Source of the DNA: Rostratula benghalensis
Taxonomy: Eukaryota > Chordata > Aves > Charadriiformes > Rostratulidae
Direction: 5' to 3'
Assembly: GCA_013399305.1 (NCBI GenBank)
Contig: VXAI01000160.1
Coordinates: forward strand, 1,432,173 to 1,496,172
DNA length: 64,000 nt
Shown here piece after piece: positions 26,550 to 38,900 of this stretch. The stretch's first letter is position 1. Each line of letters begins with the position of its first letter. A model generated the notes under the pieces. The model made no database searches. It had not been told where the DNA came from and saw only the letters and a program-made list of their open reading frames with translations. Position numbers and translations under genes: made by a program.

Positions 26550-26867
26550 TTATTCACTCCTTGGTCTCTCTGCTGAGACTGTCAAGCCAAGAATGCCAAT
26601 TAGTTCAGCATTAACAAGCCTCTTTATGTGTTCTATTGGGCCTAAGAATTGACGGCTTCAATTCTGAATTTCTTTGGTTATGTGGATTTATGTTAAATTC
26701 TTGTTTCTCATGAAAATGTTCTCAAGCTTCTGGTTGGGCTGTAACTAATTGTTTCAGAATTGGAAGTGAGCGCAAATCAAAATCTGGTCAGGTTACCCTT
26801 GGACTTGGATACACTACCAAATATAATCTGCACAGCTCATGCTTAACTGTGTTTACAGTGCTACTCT

Positions 26868-26898
<31 letters not shown>

Positions 26899-26900
26899 AT
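26868..26900 (+). repeat. Poly-A and (TA)n microsatellite
   Basis: Twelve A bases are followed by about seven TA units and a short A run. Confidence 0.9.
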
Positions 26901-27488
26901 ATCTAAAGCTGTGAAAGGCCTTATTTTTGTATTGGTGGCTGTGTCTAGGCCTGACAGCAAAGAGTGGGGTTTGAAAAAATCTTGTTCTGGGACAAATTTT
27001 GGAAAGTGAAAGAATTTTAAATCCACTCTATTCAGAATTCTTTGTACATTTTGGTCGATATTAGCCCATGCCCGTAAAAGTACCACAAGTGCTGACTACT
27101 TATGGGCTACAGTGGGGACATTGTGCTTTCTCCCTTGTTACCCTATATTCTTAGGAAGAGATTTTGGATAAACTTCACATAACCACGCTGCCCCACTTCA
27201 CAGTTCCCCTTCTGTGTGTCTTTTAAGTGTCTTCTTAAAACTCTTTGAGGACTACAAAGAAAAAAATCTGGCAACGATTAGGGTACTGTACTGCCGGGAT
27301 CACAACCTATCTCAGTATCCTCTGTTTTCCTATTGCTTCCTTGTGCCTTCCCTTCCCATTGATCTCCGTTACAAGACCGAGCAGGACTGATATTTTTGTG
27401 CCGGTTTGTACAGGGTCTGACCCCAACCCCTAAGGGTACAGGTTTATGGTGTAGATCCCTATGTTTCACAGTAAGACCGATATGCAAT

Positions 27489-27529
27489 AATCTCTAAGTG
27501 CCTTCAAAAGAGGCACGATCAGAGAGATT
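27489..27529. repeat. Nested inverted repeat (hairpin)
   Basis: The outer arms are AATCTCT and AGAGATT (7 bp). The inner arms are GTGCCT and AGGCAC (6 bp) around a 7-base loop. Unpaired bases between the inner and outer arms are unequal (2 and 6). It lies inside the CpG-dense block. Confidence 0.6.
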
Positions 27530-27829
27530 GTTTCTAACTCTGCTTTTTCATGGGCTGTACGGGAGTAGTCAGCAAGCATGAAAAATATCTCCATGCGTGA
27601 TGTTTATAGCCCCCGTTGCATTAGTCAGCTTCCTTTAATAAATCAGATACAAGTTGTGACATGTTGTTAATTCGATCACTAATAACCTGCTCAAATTGCA
27701 AATCTATGTCAGCAGGTTGGTGTTGATTAAGTTGTAGTCACTACTAACATATTGTTTTAAATGACTGATAAATTTTATTTGCTGCGGTGATAGACTGCCT
27801 GCTCTGTTGTGGTTTGGGTAGGGTTGGTG

Positions 27830-27844
27830 TTTTTTTTTTTTTTT
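27830..27844 (+). repeat. Poly-T tract (15)
   Basis: A run of 15 T bases followed by C-rich sequence. Confidence 0.95.
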
Positions 27845-30800
27845 CCCCTTCCCCTTGTAAGCTTAGAAAATGACACAAATAGCCCCGAGGTGGTCCTCTA
27901 TAGGCCTTTCTCTTCCTCCGTTTGCTGCAAAGAGAGCTGGTAGCCACTAGAGGGGAGGAGACTGCCGGCTTTCCTGAGCGCTTCACGCTAGAGCTTGAAG
28001 GTGCAGAGGCTGTCACCAGACTGGTTGCCCAAGGAAATGGTTTAAAATATGTTATGAAGGTTAGTAAAAAATAAAAATAAAAAATGTTTTTCCCCCCTGA
28101 CCCCACTCCCCTTTAACGCATTTGAAATATTAATTTCTTGGCACATCGGCTCGCTTTGGAGCGTTACTATCTCAGGTGATAACTGGGGGAGGGAAAAATC
28201 CTACGGTAACAAGCATTTAAAATGCTACATCTGAAGGTAATGCGTTAAATCTTTCAAAGAAAATGTTTTGTTTTCTGTGTGAGGATACTGGCAAATTAGG
28301 GTGTGGTCTAGGAATAGTAAACATATATTTCCTATGTGAAATGAGAAGTTTTGATTTTATGTATTCGAAGTTTCCAACCATTCTGCCCATTCCCCTTCCT
28401 CTGCCCTTCCCCCTCTAACTATTGATGCTGAAGAAATGACTCAAGTAGTAGAAAACTTAAGCATCGTTCTTAAAAACTTTTTGAAACATATAGGCTGGGT
28501 TATATGTAACCAAATCTAAACCAGAATAGCAGAAATACTCATTTTATCATCTGTAGACAGGTAATTATATATTTCTTTCTTTATACATGCAGTCTGACCT
28601 TTTTATTTTATTTTTTAAAACAGAGTAAAATTCTTGGTATTGTTAAAGAGCTATAATGTAGAACTGTAGCTTGTTACACTTACTCTCCTGAGTGTAATTG
28701 CACTAAGATCATTCAGTTTCCATTTGGAAAGCCAGTGGCAATTACTGGAATACAATGTATCATGCATTTGCTCACTGGATATAAAACGTATATACTAATT
28801 CGCAATAAAATGTAACAGCTGTCAGTGCATTTTCTGCTCTGTTACTTCAATAAATTGGAACTCTGACTAGAAAATGGGAATATTGCATTTTTACACACTC
28901 CGTAATGTGTTTGCTTTTTGCAAATACAATTTATTTTTTTCATGACAAAAATTGTGGTTTGTTATTACTGCTAGTGGATAAATATTCTTATATCAGAATG
29001 AATTACACATGGTATCTGTAAAGAAGTAGTAATATTTTCTGCTTTTTATTGTAGCCTGTCTTCAGTAAACAAAATGCACTTAACCTACTTCTGTCACATA
29101 CTGGGTATATTTTTTTAGCATTGCAATGGTTGGGGGATGGGGGGGAGTTTATTTTACCCTGCCTTCGCAGGTATTTGGATAACTGGTTCACATTTTGTAG
29201 GAGACCGTTATTTCCCTCTTGGATTTCTTTTTTTATTTTTATAAGCCTATATATAGATAAATAGTTCTGGAAGACAGTTATTAACCATGATTCCTCACAT
29301 CATGAACTCGTGCATCTGAGTTTTATTTAAGATAAAATGCCTGCACATTTGTGTAATTTTGTTACTTGGGGTCAGACTTTTCACAGATAATTAGCCTTTT
29401 ACACACTGTGAAATCAACCTGCATTGGTTATTTGGCTAGACTCTTTGCTTCTGTTCTTTATTTCCCAGAAGGTTAACGTGCTGAAAATCTAGCTGCAAGC
29501 ACATAGTACTGTCTCTTTGTGTTGCTAATTATCCCATTGCATAATTATTAATATCAGGAGCAGGAAGAGGAAACAAGCACACCAAATAGTCGTGAATACT
29601 AGTGTTCTGGCAGGAAGCTAGTCCTGCATTAATAAAATGTGCCTGTGCCAATATCACAGAAGATAGGAGCGTTCCTTGTTAAGGATCATTTATTAACTGA
29701 GATCATCTTTTAGTTCGCCTTGGGGTAATGACTAATGTCAATGGCAAATTTCACAGTTGTCTAGAGAAATGAATTAAATTTGTAATAAAAAGCCCTTCGG
29801 CTTGTTGTACATGTTCATTTATTGGAGTAGTTGAACTAGGAGAACTGTAAGGCAACCAAGAACATCGGCTTAATTTTCCTTACATATAATAGTGACCTTT
29901 AGCTTCATATTGAAAAAGTTACCTATTATAGACTGGTAAATTAAATGAGAAGTTCCTCTAATGCAAAATAAACTAAGTGACTGAGCTAAGTTAAACGGCC
30001 CTTGAGCTTATGAGTTTTTTGGCAGAAACAAATTCTCTTTTTTTCTACATCTGCTCTGCACAAGCCTTCTGAAGGTGGTTGGGTGTCTAATCAGTCAAAT
30101 AACACAATACAAAGCAGGATACAGAGGAGTAATTAGAACCCCATCCTGAAGGATACCAAAGTAGTTGCAAACTCATGAGAGTACAGTGGCATTTTGCATA
30201 TTGTGTGGTTTTGTTTGAAAACTTTTGAATGTTCTCTATATGTCTTCTTTTCTATAAACTCAAGGTAACGTGCATCAATTTATGAAAAGGGTGGGTTGTT
30301 GGTGGTGGTTGGTTGGTGGTTTTTTTGAAATGTATACGTCCATTAAAAACCAGAAGTAAGTCTTAAAATATTGCCACTACGGAGAATAAATATGAAATTG
30401 ACAGGAAAATATCAAAATGTAAGAAGAAAAGGCATGCACCACAGCACAGATGCAATGGGATATAAAATCATCCTCTGCTCCTAGGTCAACAGAGAAGAAA
30501 ATTTCTGATTTCAGGGTATATATTTTAGTCTTGGGAAAGATAATAAGCCCTGTCCCACCAGCATTTTAATACAGATTGCATTTAATTGTTAGTGTAGTGG
30601 CTTTCTCTCTCTCAAAGACATGCCACACCTTACTGAACACAAGAAAAATATGGGGAGAATCCCAGCAGACAGCAACAGAAACATCCTGCAGCTGTTGAAA
30701 GAAAAAGGAAGTGGGAATACATTTACTTTGTCATCAACACCTAGGTGAGCTCAGGGTGTGCTTATATGGTGAGCTCCCAAAGCATGCTGACGTGCTTGGA

Positions 30801-33386
30801 AAATGGTCAAAATAAAAACAAGAGTGCTGTTTTACACTGCATTTTGGTCGAAGTTCAAGACACAATTTCATTTTTTCAAAATTACTTCCTTGTTGTGTAT
30901 AAAGTCTCTGTAGTAGGTGCTTTTGTGTGATCTGGTGGTAAAATACTGTGCTTACTTCCATCAAATTTAATATGATAGTGGTCTAATGGTCATTATTTTC
31001 TGAGAATTATATTGATGTTCTGAAAGTTTTGCAGATGTGAAATTCTGCCTGCACTATGCAATAGCAAAAAATAACTTAGAAGTTTCACAAGAAGCTGCAT
31101 ATTATAATGGATACTTTCCACATCAAATATTTTTTTTAAACAGTTTGTCAGGTGAATAAAAGGATGTTCTTACTATAACTGACGAGGCTTAGCAAGACAT
31201 TTGGAGTGAATAGTAATATCATGAAAATGTAAATGCCAACAGAATTTCTAAACAGCTCCCAGGGCAAACGGTAGGTTGTTAACGGAGTATGGACAGAGGA
31301 AGTTTTTAAAGAATTTTGGCAACTCTTGTCTACGTTATTTTTTATGTGACCCAACTCAGGAGTGAGTTATTTCAAATGCAAAATTTGTCTGTGGAGAAAA
31401 GCATATAGTCAAGTGTAATATCCAGAGGTTGTAATATATCCACAGGGAGTCAGTGTTGCCGGGGGTCGTCTTTGCACCAGCCAGCTAATGGACCCAAACT
31501 AGGGAGGCAGAAAATAGGGAGTTAAATGCAGAGGTACAAAGCTGGTAATGGTTACTGTTTATTTTTTCTGACAGAGAAGGTCAACTTTAATTTTGTATCT
31601 GTCACATGCCTGAATTCTAATGTATCATCTTAGCAGCTTTTAAGACTATTCCAGAGATGGTTACCAGAAGATAATGCAGAAATGAAGCATGGTGGTGTTC
31701 ATAAGCAGGGGAGGGAAACGGTAGGCTTACATTGTACTTCGGTGTAGAGTATTGCTGTTTAGTAGGGCAACTATCTTTAAAGTGCAGATTATTGTTCATG
31801 ATAAGCAATTAAAGAAAAATTGTCATCTACACGGCTCTGAGTAAAATCTAAAAGTTTATAATTTCCTTTATTTTTATATCCCAAAATTTATTTTAGAATA
31901 TCTGTTTCTTAAGCAGTAAAAAAAGGTTCTGTTTAGCTGTATGTAGTGAAATTGCATTTTCTCACTAGCAAGAACGTACAGTAGCAAGAGACTTTCATTT
32001 CAAAAAGGCTCTCCTAAAATCAAGCCATTGAAAGTTGTGAATATGGTAAGCAAGCCCTGTGTTTTTAAAATAAATACTCTAATGCCTGCTCAGAATGTGG
32101 CCGTGGGTATGTATAGAAAGTGTGTTATACATTCAGTTTTCAGTATGTTGACTTAAGGGGGAAAAAAAAAAAAAAAGTATAATCAAAGCTAGAACTTGAT
32201 CTAAGCATGACAAAAAAATAAATCACTAATAGTGGAGATGATAAGAACAGTGACTGTACACAAGTACTTGTAAATTTTAATATGCAGCTCTCTGAAGAGA
32301 ATTAAGATTTGTCTTTATGTTTAAGAAAAGGAGAATAACTTCCATATAATTTTCTTCCACAACTCTTCTCTGGGAGGTGTGTGACTGACAATGTAAAACA
32401 CCTTTTTAAAAAACTCAGCCAAACAAGTGTCCTTGCAGCCAGGAATATGAAAGCGTGTTATTATTATGCAATTAAATGAAATGATTGAATATATATTTTC
32501 TTAAAATTCAAGCTCTGTCATCAGCATTTACAAAATGAATACTATGAGTACCTGTAGCACTAGCCAAACTGTTTCAGAAATTTTGGTGTGAGGAATATCT
32601 CAAATTTAGGCTATCCTTGGGCAAGTTAGTCACATACGGATTTAAGCAGCTAAGTTCGAAAGTGCTGGCTTGCTTCAGGGTTTTTTGTATTGTTTTATTT
32701 TTTGCAATTCTGTTAGTCACCTTTAGGAAAAGATCTTTAGTCTCTGCTTTATAAGTTTTCTGTTTACTTAAACTAAATTTGGCATTTTCTACCAAGAGAT
32801 ATTTTCTTTTCTGGGTTTGCTTGTTTTTTAATAAATTTCCCCCCCTTTGTAAACTGGAGTATTTACTTTTCACAGCTTCTTTTACAAGAAGTAAAGCAGC
32901 ATGGGAAGAATAAAGCAGATATGGGTGGGGTTCTCTGAAACAGATTCATTTTCTCTCTGTGCAGTTCTCTGCTGTGGAATAGACTTTATGCTTATTCACA
33001 GAGAGGGAGTTTAGAAATGTTTTTAGAAAATGCAGATGTGCAAAGCATTCTTAATAAGGATGGGAAAAGAGTTTGCACTCCCCTTTTAACCACTCTCTCA
33101 CCTCAGCCCTTTTCAGCATGTAACCTTATTCTCTGTGGGATTACTTGGATGAAAACCAATTAGAGAACTGCTCACACAATATAAATGCATACAGATTAGT
33201 ACAGATTGAACAGTACCAATGCCAACTAATCATACAGTATATAAAGTCCTAAACAATATAGATATTAAGGAATGATGGGGAAATGGACTCACATTGTTAC
33301 AAAACTGAGCACAAAATGGAAGGAACATAAAACTGTTTATTTAAATAATAAATAAAGTATAGGTTTTCTCTTCCTCCCTCTTTCTT

Positions 33387-33401
33387 CCCCCCCCCCCCCC
33401 C
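33387..33401 (+). repeat. Poly-C tract (15)
   Basis: A run of 15 C bases after a pyrimidine-rich lead-in (about 33363-33386). Such runs are prone to length error in sequencing and can form G-quadruplexes on the opposite strand. Confidence 0.95.
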
Positions 33402-35824
33402 GCTTTGTGGCAATCTGCCCATACACAAACTAAGTATACCAAAGCAAAGTCAGCCTACATGTTTTTCTGGGTATTCCCCGTGCCTTCATGGTAACATTGC
33501 TTGGTTGTTGTTGGTTTTTATCCTTTAACTGCCCATCCCCTCGATAACCTCAAATGCAGCGCTTATTCTCCAGCTGGGACAAGAATGAGAAAATGGTCTC
33601 CTCTGAGGAGGTGTATGGGAGGGACAAACAGAGACTGTGAATATAACTGAGTTATTTTAATGCATGGCCCCAAGGACTGTGAGACCTGAAGGGGTTTTTT
33701 GCTGAGCGAAGCCTGCAAGAGGATGGCTGCAAAACCATGAGATCAGCCATTGTTTTCCTTTGTGTAGGTGTTGTCAATTCCTGACATTCCAGGGAGAACA
33801 TTTTGAGGAAAATACAGTACTTTTATTATTTTCATGCCTGTTGCCCAGCAGCGGAGATGGAATGAGGAGAAAAAACAAGTCTCCTTCAGGTTTCATGATC
33901 TCTTCATACTACAATGTCTGTTCTGATGTGCCTACAGCTTTGGTCATTTTCTTTTCTGTAGCTGTTTTCCTATTTTTTCTGTTATTATTAATAGGAAAAT
34001 GTATTAGTTATTGAAGTTAGAACTAGGCTTTCTGATGAGAAGTAAACTTTTCCTACTGCCCTCCTCTGATCTTTCTTTGTTGTCTGTAATCATGGTGAAA
34101 CCTTCTGACTTTTAAAAGTAATATTATAGACTTTAAAAAGTCTGTTCCTAATTAGAGCTCTGTGAGGTACCCATTATTTACTTTAATATTGAAAGGGCTT
34201 TTTAATCCTTGAAGAACATTTTGACAATAATCTTGAAATAATATGCTAGCAATTTTGAGTGGCTTCTTCATATCTTCTCTTGGGTGTTTGCCTGACTGGT
34301 CTCTTAACTGCTGAACTAAATTGTTCCCTTACTATTATAGCAAAAGTGAGATATTAAGAAGTCTATCTATATATAGCTACAAGCCAAACGTGAAAGAGAA
34401 AACCACACATAAAAGAACTGAGTCATACTCAAATAAACAAAAAATAAAACAAAACCAGAAACAAAAAACCACTCAGGACAACTAAAGGAAATGGAATAGT
34501 TTACAGGAGAGATTGGTGTGCATATTGGTGTTCTCCAGAACAGCTGTCATTTTTAGACCAGCAGTGATTATGCATTGAATTTTACTCTGAAAGTGTTTAC
34601 TACAGCATTCAGAAAAAAAAGGCTAATTACTGTAGTAACTCCCTGTACTATCTGGTGTCTCTAGCTTCAAAGAAGAGAGAAAAGAACTCTTTGCTACCAT
34701 GTTTATTACATAATTTTAAGTGGGTTTCTGTGCTCAAGTTTTAATAGAGATGTGCAGGTTCTCAAATGTCTGCATTCATTAAGCTCCCACTGTTTAGTTC
34801 TGTAGCCGAAACCCAGAGCCAAATCCTGATGTGTGCTTAGGTACTAATTATGTCTGAACAAGATTATCGGATAGGCCCTTGTGCACGACAACCTGATCAG
34901 ATGATGTCTAGATACCACCATTTCCTTAGATGCAGTAGTCTATTAATGATTCCCCCATCATGAGAGAAAGTCATTTCAGAAGTGATGGAGAGAGAAGGCA
35001 ACAGCTAGTGGAGACCTTGGTACCTAAGTGGTCTGACTTGTTAGTGCCACAGAGCAGAAAAAGGCAGGAGGGTCCCACTCTGTAGTCTGAGTTCATGTAA
35101 TACACTCTTCCCTCCATGGTTTGCTCTAGACCTACAGGCTTTGGAAGAAAACTGATTGCTTCTTTGGTGGAGCTTTTCATTTCTGATCTCAAATGAAAAC
35201 ACCTATTAGCAAATATGTTAGGGATTCTGGATTTTGCCCGGAGATGGGATGATTTGGGTTATTCATGTCAGGTATCAGGGAATTTGAAGGAGTACTGACC
35301 TTTTCCGTGCAAAATTCAGACCTGATCATTTGAACTTTAAAAAGGAGTAATTTCTAATCATTAATGTGAATAATTTCTCCGTTTTTCCAGAACTAGATTA
35401 ATTTTTTTTCAAATGTCTTTCATTGTCATTGCCTCATTATTGCCCAACCCACCTTAGTCCAGCTTTAGGAAGGAACCAGCTGGCTCCATTGCACTGTTAT
35501 GGAGTGCCAAACCCCTATCCTCCTCAAAAGGCAATAACATTCCTACTCAGTTCATCTGAATGTTTAAGTCACATGAGGAGATGTTATTACTTATTATAAT
35601 AACCAACACTGCAGATGGAAAGTTTTTATTTAGAGCGCTTTGCTATATCACCTATCATATCAAGTTAAATTAAGCATAATTTGAAAAGAATTATTCCCAT
35701 CTAACAAACAGGGCTATGTTATGCAGATGGTCACTGAAGATTTATTTTATTTTCCTATCTGTCACAGCTTTGTCAAGGACCAGTCAGAGAACTGAGGCAT
35801 CACAAACCCAAAGGGTTTTAAATA

Positions 35825-35932
35825 GAGAAAATCTACTAGGTCATCAATTCCTCCCTTCCACCAGGAGAGACTTGTTACTGACAACACAGTCTGAAGTGCT
35901 TATTCCGGTCCAATTTTTAATGACACTTGCTG
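35825..35932 (-). mobile_element. Ancient CR1-type LINE 3' fragment
   Basis: In order, the plus strand shows 'aaatctactaggtcatcaa', a 'ccc..ccac' stretch, 'cttgttactgacaacacagt', 'agtgcttattccggtc' and a t-rich end. This is the order of an old amniote CR1 3' region on the minus strand. Only about 110 bp can be aligned by eye, with no coding part. Confidence 0.55.
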
Positions 35933-38900
35933 TTGTCTAGAAATTCTGGCAGGAGAAACAAGGTTTTACGGAAAAAAAAAAAATAATAATCAATAGACAC
36001 AGACTACATACACAGGAAATTATATGGGGGTCAGAGGCTTTATGTAAGTTTTTTGCAGTCTCAGAAAGCACTTGTGCAGAACCAGTGAAGAAAGTCTGGG
36101 CCATCTGAGGGAAGATGCCCACAGTTTTTGAACATAAACCATAAATGATAGTAGAGCATTGATTTGTTAATAACAGTTTTATGTTGTTCTATAAAAATGT
36201 ATTGGTAGAAAAAAGTAAAGGATAGAGGGTAGCATTTGAGTGGACAAAGGAGAAAATTGGCTGCCAAGGGTAATAGAAGTGCAGTGAAACCCTATTTCTG
36301 TTTCAGGTATAGGAGGATGTAAGAAAGCAGCACACTGCTTACTGATTCATCTCAAAAAGCATGCTGCATCCTGAAAGCCTGCTAGAACTAACAAGACATC
36401 ATGGGTAAATTCCTGTTCCTAAAGAAGTAAGCAAGGATCTTGCTATTGACTGCCTTGGGGTTAGGATTTCACACAATAGTTGAAATTTCTGTTGTGCAGT
36501 GTGGAGCCGAGGGGTCGCTGGAACTTCAATTCATGAATATGCACTCACTGTGCTATACTAGCAAGTGAAATGTAGGCTTCAAAGAAACAGGGAGAAGTCA
36601 GTCTGGGATGCTTTCTGTACCGTCTCCTGACTGGGTCGCATTTCTACTAGTCTGATACTAATACCAGACATTTCTTATGAGTTTGCATTCCGGAGAACAA
36701 TAACCTACCTGAAAGACTGTATTTTCTCTAATTCCCTTTTAATATCCTGTTGTGTTCCTGAGTGTGTAAGTAAGTGGCTGATATATTATTGTTATGCTTA
36801 GACTTTAGGAGTAAATTTGAATGCTATCTTCAAGGAAGTAGTGTCAGGGAATCATGTGAATTGTGAAAGAAAGGAATGCCATAGCTGACTGCCTCCTGTG
36901 ACCAATAAAGCTCTGTGCCATGCTCTTTCAGACTTCACTCTGTCATTGATACCGTCAGTTCCAGGCTTCCTGCTGGCCATATTTACTATCCTAGGCTGTG
37001 GAGGAGGGGAAGCAAAACTGCCCTCCAAATAGTAGATATCTTACTCAGTGGGGATCCTGAAGACCAAGCTCAAGACCTTAAATGGATTAGTGGTCTACAC
37101 CTTAGTAAATGTGATGCTGTATTTTGTACTATTTGGAGCATCTGTATGTGCCCTGATTACTTTTGTAACTTACCTCAGCAGTAATTTTCATTAAGATCAC
37201 TCATATCCTTAGTTTTAATAATTCAGGTATAATATGGGAGGAATTATAAATATGGCCTCCTAGTCAAATCACCAAAGTAGTTCAGTATATGTGTGCAAGA
37301 AAACCTCATGTTTTCCATAGACTGTTCACCCTCCAAAACTAGAAAATACACCTAAAGGAAAAAAATACAGTAGAAATAATGTCTTTCTGAGTATCAAGTG
37401 TTTGGGAGGGCAACAACTCAATATGATTTTACTTCATCATTTTCAAAAACATCCAGATACTTGTTTTTCACTTACTATATTTCCCACATCTAAAGATAAA
37501 AAAAGTTCTTGTCCATTTTTACGTTTCTTGTACTCAGGGAAGTTCAATAGAGTATTTTCATATTAGAAAGGCCACAAGTGGAAAATATACATCAAAAGTG
37601 ATAATATACTTAACAATGGAGGATAATCAATTTTAAAAAAAATGAATTCTTAGCCAAGATTTGTCCTTCATGCTAACTTTATGCTTCCTTTATGCATTTT
37701 TCACTTATACACCAAAAAAATTTATAGCAGTTTTAGTCATTTATGAACATTCCTCACCCAAAGAGGACTCTATAGGAACATCTAAATACAAAAAAAACCA
37801 CCTAGTGTTATTGTATAACTTTCTTAATAAACTGTTCAATGGTATGAAGAAAGGGAGACATATTTGTCACTTGTCCTGTTCAAGGCAACTCATCTACTAG
37901 ACTTGTGAGGTGTACACTGAGGAGCACAATGTCCCTCTAACGTAGCTCATCACTTGTTCTCCATTGGGAATTTAGTTTGACTTCCTTAAGAGCAGTTTAT
38001 AATACGAATATGAGTTAGGTCCCTAATGTAGCTGGAGCAGGTTTTTGCCCTGAAGTCATTAGTAGAATTATGGAAAGAATTAGAGCTGACTGGATCTTGT
38101 TCTCACTGAAGTCTGCTGCTGGAGCTTGTAGACTTGTAAATGTCTGTGCTGTGGAAGAAATACTATGGGTGAGCCTGTGACTGAGGGCAGAATGAAAATG
38201 CTGCTAGTAGGATTCAGCTGGCCTTAATTCAAGTCATTGCTCCCAAATGTCCAGTAATGGCCACCTACTGATCCTAGTCCAGCTGGCAGCATGCGCATAT
38301 AAAAGTCTCCGTGGAGATAAACAGCAATTAAATCACAGAGAGAGAGAAAGCAATTGCTGTCAAAGAAGCTAATACTGGGAAATACCATGAAACCAAGTTT
38401 CTACTGCGTGTGTAACATTATTTCTTATAGGATTCAGGCTTCCTGCACCAAAGTACAAAACCTGAGAACTACTACAGTCAATTAGTATGGCACATCAATA
38501 AAGCCAAACATTTCAAAAGGAACTATGAAGAATTTAGGCTGAGGTACATTCCAGAAACAAAGCAAAGACTGACAGTACTNGGGGTGGATAGAGCTGGATA
38601 TGATTTACACTGTTCAAGGCCACAGTGCCTGTGCTACTGTGATGGAAAGACATATGGTGCTTGCTTGAAGCTAGCCGAATACAAGCAGAGGTCAGTCTTG
38701 CACTGGTGAACAGTATCTCGTATGTGGATATACAGTGCTACTGGAATTCAGCAGTGGCTAGAACAGCTTCCTTTTTTTATTCTGGACATTGGGGAATTGG
38801 GGTTACAAGATGAAACCATGCTCACGACTGGAGAGGCTACCCTGAAAAATGTATTTGTCTGCAGCAATGATAGTATAATTTTTGTCACAGGAGCCTTGTG

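Larger units (their letters stand above)
27241..28260. promoter_or_regulatory. CpG-dense unique block, candidate regulatory element
   Basis: I count 23 CpG dinucleotides in these 1020 bases, against 4 in the 1000 bases from 7000. The block has no recognised repeat and no credible open frame; a 120-codon minus frame at 27744-28106 is low-complexity Lys/Ser-rich. It holds a nested inverted repeat at 27489-27529. It falls short of a classical CpG island because the GC content is only moderate. CpG retention in CpG-poor DNA suggests either low germline methylation (enhancer or promoter) or purifying selection. A transcription start of an unannotated noncoding RNA is possible. Confidence 0.35.
25779..35824. 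other. Unique noncoding DNA with a CpG-dense core; candidate regulatory zone
   Basis: No gene or repeat family is recognised over about 10 kb, which is long for a bird region without a CR1. 27241-28260 is CpG-dense (listed separately). 28680-28830 and 29250-29850 are evenly complex sequence with several TAATTA-like homeodomain core sites. This repeat-poor, motif-rich character is what conserved noncoding clusters near developmental genes look like, but it is an inference without alignment. Simple tracts occur at 26868-26900, 27830-27844 and 33387-33401. A weak 'ctctgtgaggta...attta' match near 34160 to an old repeat tail is too short to call. Confidence 0.5.

Noticed and set aside
34155..34190. 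Tail of an ancient LINE/SINE (ctctgtgaggta...)
   Set aside because: Only about 15 matching bases; too short to separate from chance.
35605..35710. Ancient repeat tail (gcgctttgctat ... attattcccatctaacaaac)
   Set aside because: Two weak matches with an unmatched middle; not enough to call.
38290..38310. TATA-like catataaaag as a promoter
   Set aside because: An isolated motif in AT-rich DNA, with no CpG enrichment or transcript sign.
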